Of a stretch of DNA of 64,000 bases, positions 52,682 through 60,800 are shown piece after piece. The translations under genes were made by a program, and so were the position numbers. The stretch's first letter is position 1; every line of letters starts with the position of its first letter. The notes beneath the pieces are model-generated. The model was not told the DNA's origin and searched no databases. It saw only the letters and a program-made list of their open reading frames with translations. Origin of the DNA: Emiliania huxleyi CCMP1516 (taxonomy: Eukaryota; Haptophyta; Isochrysidales; Noelaerhabdaceae); contig NW_005197273.1 of assembly GCF_000372725.1 (NCBI RefSeq), positions 422,434 through 486,433 on the forward strand, given 5' to 3'.

Positions 52682-53259
52682 ACGAGGGAGGAGACCTGGA
52701 GAGCCTCTCTACCCCCTTTGGCTGGCGCGTGAGGGCGCCTCCGCAATGAACGGCGCAGGGCGGTCGATCATCGCCTCTCGGCGAGATCGAGGCTACTTTT
52801 CTCGCGCTGGCAATTCTGCCCCTGCGCATGCGTAGCCGCAGCCGCACACCCATCCAGCAGCGGCTCGCCCGCTCCGGACCCTAGCGCAAGCTGTTCGTCT
52901 CCCTCGCTTTACATACAAATCATACGGTACGTACACAGCATTAGTAAACCCATTAGGGGTATCCACATGGTTTCAGCCCCGATCTCATGCGTGTACGGAA
53001 GAGAATATGCCGGCTCATGGATGCGTTTATATAATACGTGAGGGCCTATTGCTCATGCGTGTGCGTGCGTGCGTGCTGCGCGCGCCGCGTGTGTCCGTCG
53101 CGCACACAACCACCAACCACCTCCGGCCCGGGGAAGGAATAGGAGGGGGGACGGCAGCCTCCCCCGCCGCCGCCGACTCAAAATGATATAGGTCGCGGCT
53201 CGGTCTCGCACGGAGAACATGTGCTCCAGGGGTGCTCTCGCTTAAGAGTGCTGGGCCTC
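52682..53259. other. intergenic
   Basis: 3' flanks of the convergent oxidase and MORN genes. No gene supported. Confidence 0.5.
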
Positions 53260-53856
53260 TCACGCCGCGCCGGGCAGCGGGGAGGGGAGGGCGAGCCCGA
53301 GCCGCTCGGCGGTACGCCGCGCCTCCTCCAGCGAGATCTCCTCCACAACCTTCCAGCCACGCAGCCGCGCCGCCTGCCGCCCGTCCGCCAGCCACTTGAC
53401 AGCCTCGCCGACGGGGCCGTCGCCCTCTTTCCTTACCTTGAAGAAGCCCGACGCCACGTCGCCGTCGGCCCACCGGTAGACGCCGCGCCCCTCCTGCTTA
53501 CCCGCCTTCCATTCGCCGTCGTAGACGTTGCCGTTTTTGAGCCGCATGACGCCGTGCCCCTCCGGCAAACCCGCCTTCCACTCGCCCTCGTAGCCTTGGC
53601 CGTTGGTGCCGTCGGCGAGCCGCATGACGCCGCGCCCCTCCCGCAAACCCGCCTTAAACTCGCCGTCATAGACGTCGCCGTTGGCGTACCGCAAGACGCC
53701 GCGCCCCCACGGATTACCCGCCTTCCACTCGCCGTCGTAAACGTTGCCGTTGACGTAACGCATGACGCCGCGCCCCTCGCGAACCCCCGCCGCGTTCCAC
53801 TCGCCCTCGTACTCCCCCGCAGCTGACTTGCCTATCTTGGTGAAGAGGCCACCCAT
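53260..53856 (-). CDS. MORN-repeat protein, 198 residues
   Basis: A complete intronless frame from ATG 53856 (MGGLFTKIGKSAAGEYEGEW). Five clear MORN units (YEGEWNAAGVREGRGVMRYV, YDGEWKAGNPWGRGVLRYAN, YDGEFKAGLREGRGVM, YEGEWKAGLPEGHGVM, YDGEWKAGKQEGRGVY) and one weaker one span residues ~16-145. A helical tail (ISLEEARRTAERLGLALPSP) follows. MORN arrays bind lipids or proteins and are common in flagellar and cell-cortex proteins. Gly2-Gly3 after Met could be a myristoylation site, which is speculative. Confidence 0.9.
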   Translation of the reverse strand: MGGLFTKIGKSAAGEYEGEWNAAGVREGRGVMRYVNGNVYDGEWKAGNPWGRGVLRYANGDVYDGEFKAGLREGRGVMRLADGTNGQGYEGEWKAGLPEGHGVMRLKNGNVYDGEWKAGKQEGRGVYRWADGDVASGFFKVRKEGDGPVGEAVKWLADGRQAARLRGWKVVEEISLEEARRTAERLGLALPSPLPGAA

Positions 53857-54051
53857 GAGAACCCTTTAGCGCGCGTCGAGCAAACCCTGGAGCTTCCCGA
53901 TGATCGACGAGCAAACCCTGGATCGTCAGCTTCACACAAAAACGACACAAAAAACAAACGTGTGAGTGTTAGAGTTGTTTGGTATTGCTAAAAATCTCTC
54001 TCAAAACACGACCTCGCAGAACCCCATGCGGGACCGGGGGGGTGCGATGAA
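53857..54051. other. short intergenic, 5' flank of the MORN gene
   Basis: Contains CGAGCAAACCCTGGA twice (53876 and 53910). No gene. Confidence 0.4.
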
Positions 54052-55143
54052 GTGAATGAAATCAATCTCTGGACGCCCCTCCTCAAGACCTCCTCGCCGG
54101 GCGTTGGCAACGCCTCGAGTGGCGGCACGCCCGCCTCCGTTGGCCACTCCTACGCCTTTGGCAGCACCGAAGAGAAGGCCCGCCGCCTAAATGGGCTGCA
54201 AGGCGCGCGGGCAGCCCGGCCAACCCTTCTCCCACAAGACCGGCCACGCGACGGCTACGTCAAGGCGCATCGCGGTTTCTACCACGACGCGATCTTTGTC
54301 AAGCGCAACAACTTCAACCTGCTGCTCCACGAGACGTTCGGCGGCGGCTTCTCGCCCACCGCCGTTCTCAAGCTGCGCCGCCTCGCGCGCAAAGTCGCGC
54401 GCGGCAGCGTCGACCGCACGGCCTACTCGCCCAAGTACTCGCTCTCTTTTATGTCCCACCATACAGAGCGCATCTCTCTCTCTGTTGTGCGAGGCGTGAA
54501 CCGCGCCATTGGCGACCTCACACCGGTGTCGAGCGCCGTAGAGACGGCCCCGAGAGCCGCCGCCAGGTGTGCCACGACCGCCGCCGCGAGGTTCGTGGCG
54601 ATGGATGCGCCAGACCCGCTTTGCGCCGCCGCCCTCAACGCCCGATACTCGGTCAGAGCCGGCGGAGCGACGGCGGCGGAGACACGGAGTTGCGGCCGCC
54701 GGCGACCTCACACGGCGTCGAGCGCCGTAGAGACGGCCTCGAGAGCCGCCACCAGGTGTGCCACGACCGCGGCCGCGAGGCTCGTGGCGATGGATGCGCC
54801 AGACCCGCTTTGCGCCGCCGCCCTCAACGCCCGATACTCGATCAGAGCCGGCGGAGCGACGGCGGCAGAGTTGCGGCCGCCGGCGACCTTCCCCTCGACC
54901 ACGCCGCCGACCCGTCGACAAGCACCCGCGGACTGCCATCGAGAAGAAGGAGAAGGAGCGCGGCGCATCCGGAGCCCGCGGGCGCGGCGTGGGCGTGGGC
55001 GGGCGCGGGCGGGCGCGCGGGAACCCCCGCCAGCGGAGGCGACACAATGCCTCTGGCGGCTCTGCAGGCGGCGCGCGGCGCGCCCCTTGCCGGTCTCCCG
55101 CACGCTCCTGAGGGCCGAGAGGGCCGAGAGGCGGGGTTGGTGA
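54052..55143 (+). CDS. hypothetical protein with copy B of the GQPGQPFSHK family and a 61-residue tandem repeat
   Basis: One open frame of 363 codons from ATG 54052. Residues ~65-130 (YVKAHRGFYHDAIFVKRNNF, NLLLHETFGGGFSPTAVLKL) match the broken copy A at 19880-20276. Here the 5' start MGCKARGQPGQPFSHKTGH is in another frame because of a 5-base insertion near 54248, so the family N-terminus is lost. From residue ~155 a repeat (SSAVETAPRAAARCATTAAA, VAMDAPDPLCAAALNARYS) occurs twice through a tandem DNA duplication. The end is Arg-rich and may be chance reading. Function unknown. Confidence 0.4.
   Translation: MNEINLWTPLLKTSSPGVGNASSGGTPASVGHSYAFGSTEEKARRLNGLQGARAARPTLLPQDRPRDGYVKAHRGFYHDAIFVKRNNFNLLLHETFGGGFSPTAVLKLRRLARKVARGSVDRTAYSPKYSLSFMSHHTERISLSVVRGVNRAIGDLTPVSSAVETAPRAAARCATTAAARFVAMDAPDPLCAAALNARYSVRAGGATAAETRSCGRRRPHTASSAVETASRAATRCATTAAARLVAMDAPDPLCAAALNARYSIRAGGATAAELRPPATFPSTTPPTRRQAPADCHREEGEGARRIRSPRARRGRGRARAGAREPPPAEATQCLWRLCRRRAARPLPVSRTLLRAERAERRGW
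54511..54881 (+). repeat. tandem duplication of ~185 bp
   Basis: GGCGACCTCACACC..TTGCGGCCGCC at 54511-54700 is repeated at 54701-54881 with few differences. The frame stays open through both. Confidence 0.92.
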
Positions 55144-55778
55144 CCCGGGGGCATGGGCGGTGCGGCCCGCGCCGCGCGCTGGCGCGTGGCAGCCCGTGAG
55201 TGCCGATATCGGGTCTGTGCTTCGACGTAGCATGGGCCCCCGGAGGCCCATCTACAGCAGCGGCGAAGTGAGCGTGTTTGTGGTGTTGGTGTGACGTCTG
55301 AGCTTGGATCTGTGACTAAAGCCGCTTACCACTGATGGATCCCCACCCGAATAACACACAGTGAGCGCCCCAGCACTTCACTACGCCCTCCGCGCGAAAT
55401 CGCTAGTGGTGCTTTGTGGCAGCACATTGTGCTTTGTGGCAGCACGGGTGCGGTGCCCGAGACCGATATGCACTCTATCTACATCTCGCGCCAGTCAAGC
55501 AAGTGCGTTTGGAGTCTTTTTGTTGGTTGTTGATTCTCTGCAAAGGCCAAAGCGGCGCAACCCACAACCTCTCGAAGAACCCCCCCCCCCCCCCCCCCGG
55601 TCGGAGCTGGAAGACTGCTTGTGGAAGACGACAAACAAGCAAGGATTATAGGTGAATAACAGATGAAGAGGAACGCGCATTTACAAAAGAGTTAGACACG
55701 AGCGAGGTGAAGACACCCTACCTACCAGGCCAGCGACTGTGCTCTTGTGCGCAAAGTGTGGAACAAGCAGAACCGTGA
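55144..55778. other. intergenic
   Basis: A C18 run lies at 55581-55598. TGTGGCAGCACATTGTGCTTTGTGGCAGCAC at 55413-55445 is a short tandem duplication. No gene. Confidence 0.5.
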
Positions 55779-56996
55779 ATGACGCGAGGCCAAGGCGCCG
55801 GAAAAGGGCAAATCGACGGGCACACAGGTATGGGGCACGTTCCTTACAGCCGACGCGTTGCCCTCGCCGTCGCGGCATTATGCGGCGCCGCGGCGCAGTG
55901 CCCGGCGGAGTGTCAGCATGCGGTGCCCTGCGGACTTCCGATGTGCGGCCCGCATTGCTGTGCCTTTTACGGCAAGCGGCGGCAGCCCACCAAGGAGCCA
56001 GCCGTTCCGCGCGGCCAACTCCCTGCGGTTGCTCTGCGGCCCAAGCCTTCGCGAAGAGTCCGTTACGCCTACTCGGCTCTACGCCGGGCGCGGGCGAGGC
56101 CGTGTCAGCTGGTCCAGAGCCCCTTCCTCTACGGCTTCGACGAGGAGCTCTGTGCCGAGTACGTGTCCCAGCCGCTGGCCACGCCTCCCAGCTGCCCGGC
56201 CAACCTGACGCAGGGCGTGCCGCGGCTCTACCATGCGGTTGGCAAGGGCGCCGCTCGTCCACCGAACGTGGACATGAATGCCGCCGTCCACCTCCGCGGC
56301 TTTGAGGTGCGGTACCATGACGACAAGTCTGCGGCCGCGTACGTGTCCGAGCACTGCGGAGAGGAGGCCGGTCAGGCGTACCGCTGTTTCGTCGCCCCCG
56401 CGTACCGGGCCGACCTCTTCCGCTTCTGTGCGATGTACGCCGAGGGCGGCGTGTATGTTGACACCGACATCGTGCTGCTCGAGCCCATCGGTAGCATCGT
56501 CAACACGTGTGACGGTGCGTCCATCGGGTACGACATCCCTGCGGCAGCCAGACAGTCTGAGCGGAAGCAGATGAAGCTTCTCGCGAGCGTCCCGTCGCAC
56601 CCGTTGGCCCGCTGCATGGTCGAGTCGATTGTCGACAACGTGCGGCACCGGTTCGTCTCCCGTAAGCGGCCTCTGCTGCTTACCGGCCCCGAGCTGCTGC
56701 AAGAGTGCTACAACCGGACGCGTGCGGCGAGCGACATTATGGTCACGTACCGCGACTCTGTGCGCGCGGTCTACCCGTACACGGGCCTCGTCGGCGCCCG
56801 TGGGCTCATCGCCTTTGAGCAGCCCAACACCATGGACTACCCGCAGACGACGAGCACCCCCATCAGCGGCGACATGCGATGGACCAGCAAGACATTCCGC
56901 CAGCCCGTGTCGAGCCAGGTGGCTGCGATGCGGTACGGCTCGCTCACGTCGAAGGGTAGGATCTACACCAGGGGGTGCGCGGTGCCCAAAAGGTAG
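55779..56996 (+). CDS. GT32-type glycosyltransferase (OCH1-like), 405 residues
   Basis: Intronless frame from ATG 55779; a second ATG at 55830 (MGHVPYSRRVALAVAALCGA) would begin directly with a signal peptide/anchor. A Cys-rich stem (CPAECQHAVPCGLPMCGPHC) follows. The catalytic region has GVPRLYHAVGKGAARP, then APAYRADLFRFCAMYAEGGV and YVDTDIVLLEPI with the DxD motif (DTD), the hallmark of GT32 and capsular-sugar transferases. RPLLLTGPELLQECYNRT and a conserved C-terminal part follow. It is expected to be a Golgi lumenal glycosyltransferase using a nucleotide sugar and Mn2+. A second, multi-exon GT32-like gene is at 46.3-47.8 kb. Confidence 0.85.
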   Translation: MTRGQGAGKGQIDGHTGMGHVPYSRRVALAVAALCGAAAQCPAECQHAVPCGLPMCGPHCCAFYGKRRQPTKEPAVPRGQLPAVALRPKPSRRVRYAYSALRRARARPCQLVQSPFLYGFDEELCAEYVSQPLATPPSCPANLTQGVPRLYHAVGKGAARPPNVDMNAAVHLRGFEVRYHDDKSAAAYVSEHCGEEAGQAYRCFVAPAYRADLFRFCAMYAEGGVYVDTDIVLLEPIGSIVNTCDGASIGYDIPAAARQSERKQMKLLASVPSHPLARCMVESIVDNVRHRFVSRKRPLLLTGPELLQECYNRTRAASDIMVTYRDSVRAVYPYTGLVGARGLIAFEQPNTMDYPQTTSTPISGDMRWTSKTFRQPVSSQVAAMRYGSLTSKGRIYTRGCAVPKR

Positions 56997-57254
56997 CACA
57001 CACAGCTTGCACTTGTCAGCACTGGTTGGTGGTTGCAGTGGGCTCTAGCCACGCAACATGCCCCCCGCCCCCCGCGCCCCGGCGCCCCGCCCCGGAGAAT
57101 CTCTAGCTCGTTTCAATGTTTGTCTTTCACCTGTCCGCTTAAACGCCTCCATAGCTTTAGTTCGGTGCATGATACACGTAGAAACGTACGGGAAGCATAA
57201 AAAAGAGCGAACCCGCGCGTCGCGGCGACCGCGGCGCAGCGCGGGTGTGGAGGT
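56997..57254. other. spacer between GT32 and truncated phosphatase
   Basis: The upstream two-thirds of a purple acid phosphatase would be expected near here and upstream but are absent; only non-coding sequence and the GT32 gene are seen. Confidence 0.5.
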
Positions 57255-57261
57255 GCAACTC

Positions 57262-58295
57262 GAACAAGGTACAACTCGAACAAAAAGCACCAGGGCGAGG
57301 CCGAGCCCATGCGTCTCGACATGGAGGAGCTGCTCTACGATGCGGGCGTCGACATCGTGATCAACGGCCACGTCCATGCCTACGAGCGGTCGGTGCCCGT
57401 GTACAACGCTTGCCTGAAAGAATGCGCGCCCAACTACGTTGTCATCGGCGACGGTGGCAACTACGAGGGCGCCAGCACGCAGTGGATCCAGCCGCCGCCG
57501 TGGTCAAAGGTGCGCGAGTCGTCTTTCGGTGTTGGGTTCCTCACCATCATCAACGACACGCACGGTGAGCCCCCACACGCGTAGGTTGCCGCAGTCCCGC
57601 CCCTGCCAAGCCATATCCGCTCTTACCTCGCCGGCCGTGCCCCTCGCGCCACAGCCTTTTACAACTGGTCGCGCTCCGCCTGCGAGTCCAAGGATGCCGA
57701 CGCCCACTTTGTGGATCTGGACGGAGCAGGCTGTTCGGGGGGGCTCAACAAAGGCTCGACGCAGTTTTCGTCCGACTCGACCTACTTTGTTCGCGAGGAG
57801 CCGAGCATGCGCAAGCCCGAGCATAACCCGTCGTGCCCGGATAAGAAGCGCAAGCCGTGCGGCGGTGCTGGAGGCCCGGCCTTCCCGCCGTACCCACCGC
57901 AGCCGCCGCCATCGCCTCCGACTCCGCCGGCGCTGCCGTCGCCGCCGTCGCCTCCCGATCCTCCAGCACCCCCGCCGCCAGTGTAGTGCGGTGACAACCA
58001 CCCAACTGGCTGCGCGGAAGGCTCGACCTGCTACTGTGAGTACAAGTACAACTCTCACGGAACCCGCAGCGTGCTCTTCTCGAGTCTGCCGCCGGATTCG
58101 CGCGGATGCTTCTGCTTCCAAGACGAAGCGTCGCCTGACGACGACATGGTTGGTGGCGAGCACGCGTCCCCCCAGGCCAAGATCAAGAAAATGCGCAACC
58201 GGCTCGAAATGTTGATGGAGCACTGCGCCGTAGTGATCCAAGCCGCCGATGCGCAGGGCGCCCCTATCGCGGAGGTGGACCCTTCTTGCGAGTGA
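57262..58295 (+). pseudogene. 5'-truncated purple acid phosphatase with in-frame TAG
   Basis: Reading starts with YNSNKKHQGEAEPMRLDMEE, then YDAGVDIVINGHVHAYERSV (the metal-ligand GHVHxYER motif), PNYVVIGDGGNYEG, RESSFGVGFLTIINDTH. A GT-AG intron (about 57565-57655) joins AFYNWSRSACESKDAD. A Pro-rich tract (PPYPPQPPPSPPTPP) ends at TAG 57984-57986. The same frame then continues CGDNHPTGCAEGSTCYCEY to VDPSCE at 58295, a Cys-rich EGF-like tail. The N-terminal metal-binding motifs of the family (GDxG, GDxxY, GNHE) are absent, so the enzyme cannot be complete. A truncated duplicate or a misjoined sequence are the alternatives. Confidence 0.75.
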
Positions 58296-59045
58296 CGCAC
58301 GGCCGGACCCGTCATCCTCCAGGTGCAGGGCTAGCCGTAGGGGCCTCTCATCGCTCTGGTCACCGCCGGCTCCCCCTCCTCCTTCGCTCGCTCTTAGTTC
58401 AATGCAATCACCCCGGGAGGCTAGATTGTCCCTTGCGACTGTTCTCTATGTGTAACTTGGTGGCGCATGTGGTTGCGGCCGTGCTAGCTCCTGGCTCTGC
58501 ACATCACACATCACCCTCTGTGCGCGCGCTTTGGGTTTCTTTCGTGTGGTGCAAGCTGTGTTAGTGCCAGTGCGCGCCAGTCCCGTGCCCAGTGTCGTGC
58601 GAGAGAGTTTTGTTGTAAAATTCTTTCGTGGTGTACCTACCTGTGTTCGTCGTCGTGCGAGACTGCGAGTGCGCGCCAGTCCCGCTCTCTCCGAGACTCC
58701 GTCTCCCGTGCCCGGTGTTCAATCTGCGATGGTTTTTTGTCCACGTCGTAGCGAGCCCTTCCTCGCACGCGCTAGAAGTTGGTTGGTGGGCGGTAAGCCA
58801 ACCCCGCCATAATATGCACATGCACAGGTTGCGAGCCGGCTTGGGTGGCCGGGGTGAGGCGGCGTGCACGTGCCGGTGGCGGTGTGAGCGGTGTGAGGCG
58901 GCGTGTGGGTAGTAGAGTGAGAGGGGAAGGGTCACTTTTCGCTTTTTGTACTCGCTACTGTTGTATTCTAGAGCCGTACGTGGTACATTGCTATGGTACT
59001 CGAAACACAATTTTTTTTACTCTCAGAGCGTCCGACCGGCTGCCT
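58296..59045. other. intergenic with dispersed element
   Basis: Element copy GTGCCAGTGCGCGCCAGTCC..GTTTTGTTGTAAAATTC at 58563-58626. No gene supported. Confidence 0.6.
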
Positions 59046-60449
59046 TTACGACCCCTGCTTCTTGGGCAGCAGCTGGTTCGACAGGTCCTCCCCGTGACCT
59101 AGGCAGCCGTCCTCGCCCTTGCCCCAGGTAAAGACGGCGCCGTCGGCCGTGATGGAGAGGCTGTAGTTGTATCCAGCAGACACAGCGACGACGCGCTGGC
59201 CAGCAAAGGCCTCGATCTTCTTGGGCAGCAGTTGGTTCTGCTCGTCGCCGTGGCCCAGCTTGCCTGCGGCTCCCTCGCCCCAGCTCCAGACGGCGCCATC
59301 GGCGGTGATGGCGAGGCTGACAGCGGTTCCAGCCGACACGGCGACGACGCGCTGGCCAACCGAAGCCTCGACCTTCTTGGGCAGCAGCTGGTTCTGCTGG
59401 TCGCCGTGGCCCAACCGGCCGTCCAAACCACAGCCCCAGCTCCAGACGGCGCCGTCGGCGGTGATGGCGAGGCTGTGGTATCCTCCAGCCGACACAGCGA
59501 CGATGCGCTGGCCAGCCAAGGCCTCGACCTTCTTGGGCAGCAGCTGCTGCTGCTCGTCGCCGTGGCCCAGCTTGCCGAAGGCTCCATAGCCCCAGCTCCA
59601 GACGGCGCCGTCGGCGGCGATGGCGAGGCTGTGGCTGTATCCAGCCGACACAGCGACGACGCGCTGGCCAGCGAAGGCCTCGACCTTCTTGGGCAGCAAC
59701 TGCTCTTGCTGGTCGCCGTGGCCCAGCTTGCCCCCACCTCCTTCGCCCCAGCTCCAGACAGCGCCGTCGGCGGTGAGGGCGAGGCTATGGCCCACTCCGG
59801 CCGCAACAGCGGCGACGCGCTGCCCCGCCAAGGCCTCGACTTTCTTTGGCAGCAGCTGGTCCTGTCTGTCGCCGTGGCCCGCAAGGACTCCAAAGCCCCA
59901 GCTCCAGACGGCGCCGTCGGCGGTCAGGGCGAGGCTGTGGTTGCCTCCCGCCGACACGCTCACGGCGCGCTCGTCGCCCAGCGTGGAGGGGAGGCGAGTC
60001 GGCATGTTGAGCCGCGTCACGCCCTCGCCGTGGCCGAGTAGCCCTGGGCTGAACCACGGCGCAGAGCCGCACGACGAGAGCCGCCCCTCGCCGTCGATGA
60101 AGACGCTGTGCGTTTCGCCTCCCGCCGCCCTCGCCGGCGGGTTGGACTCGCGCAGCAGCGCGGAATAGCACACCCACCGCACGGCGCAGCTCTCGCCCTC
60201 GGGCTGCGCCGGCAGCTCGAAGCCGCGCTCTTGCGCCCACAAGCGGATGCCCTGCTCCGCGAGCGAGGAGTGAAAGAGCAGCGAGACGGCCGCAACGCGA
60301 GCGATGTCGAGGGGGCTGTCGAAGCGGGAGAGGACGCGCTCGAGGAGCTCCCTGGGGAGGTCGAGGAGGCGGGCGGGCGGCGGCGTGTCTGGCGAGGGAG
60401 CGGCGGTGGTGGAGGAGCGGCGCGAGCGGCGGCGCGGCGGGGTGGACAT
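59046..60449 (-). CDS. F-box-like/RCC1-repeat protein, intact copy
   Basis: Intronless frame from ATG 60449 (MSTPPRRRSRRSSTTAAPSP), 467 residues. Residues ~30-65 (RLLDLPRELLERVLSRFDSP, LDIARVAAVSLLFHSSL) form an F-box-like motif. IRLWAQERGFELPAQPEGES follows. About seven RCC1 blade repeats (AVSVSAGGNHSLALTADGAV WSWG, LGHGDQQEQLLPKKVEA) fill residues ~135-460. The likely role is a ubiquitin-ligase adaptor or regulatory propeller. The frameshifted paralogue at 2957-4342 is about 80% similar by eye, and the sequence here shows how that copy broke. Confidence 0.88.
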   Translation of the reverse strand: MSTPPRRRSRRSSTTAAPSPDTPPPARLLDLPRELLERVLSRFDSPLDIARVAAVSLLFHSSLAEQGIRLWAQERGFELPAQPEGESCAVRWVCYSALLRESNPPARAAGGETHSVFIDGEGRLSSCGSAPWFSPGLLGHGEGVTRLNMPTRLPSTLGDERAVSVSAGGNHSLALTADGAVWSWGFGVLAGHGDRQDQLLPKKVEALAGQRVAAVAAGVGHSLALTADGAVWSWGEGGGGKLGHGDQQEQLLPKKVEAFAGQRVVAVSAGYSHSLAIAADGAVWSWGYGAFGKLGHGDEQQQLLPKKVEALAGQRIVAVSAGGYHSLAITADGAVWSWGCGLDGRLGHGDQQNQLLPKKVEASVGQRVVAVSAGTAVSLAITADGAVWSWGEGAAGKLGHGDEQNQLLPKKIEAFAGQRVVAVSAGYNYSLSITADGAVFTWGKGEDGCLGHGEDLSNQLLPKKQGS

Positions 60450-60600
60450 CGCGAAGAAAAGAAATCGCAACGCCTGCTCAAAACGAGCTGGGGGTGTCGC
60501 CCTCCCCCCTCTACTTCGCGGCGGGGTGGAAAGGGGGAGAAAAATAATTTTACAACAAAACTCCCTCCCTGGGCACGGGACTGGCGCGCACTGGCACTAC
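60450..60600. promoter_or_regulatory. shared divergent upstream region with inverted dispersed element
   Basis: On the minus strand GATTTCTTTTCTTCGCG precedes the RCC1 ATG. The dispersed element lies inverted at 60538-60600 (TTTTACAACAAAACTCCCTC, GG..CACGGGACTGGCGCGC). On the plus strand AGTAAATTCTTTTGTGCCCG at 60666 precedes the AP2-array gene. Confidence 0.45.
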
Positions 60601-60800
60601 ACGCGTCCGATCGACCAAAGCCCCCCCTCTCGCACTGTCATCGGTACGCCCGAACTCGCAGTGAGAAGTAAATTCTTTTGTGCCCGCGGCTTGAAGCCAC
60701 TTTGCTTCCTTCGAGTAGTCATCAACGGCACGGCCCGCGCTCGTTCAACTTTGTGTGTGCCGGCACAAAATCTCTCTCTCTCCCGTTGCACCTGCTGGCC

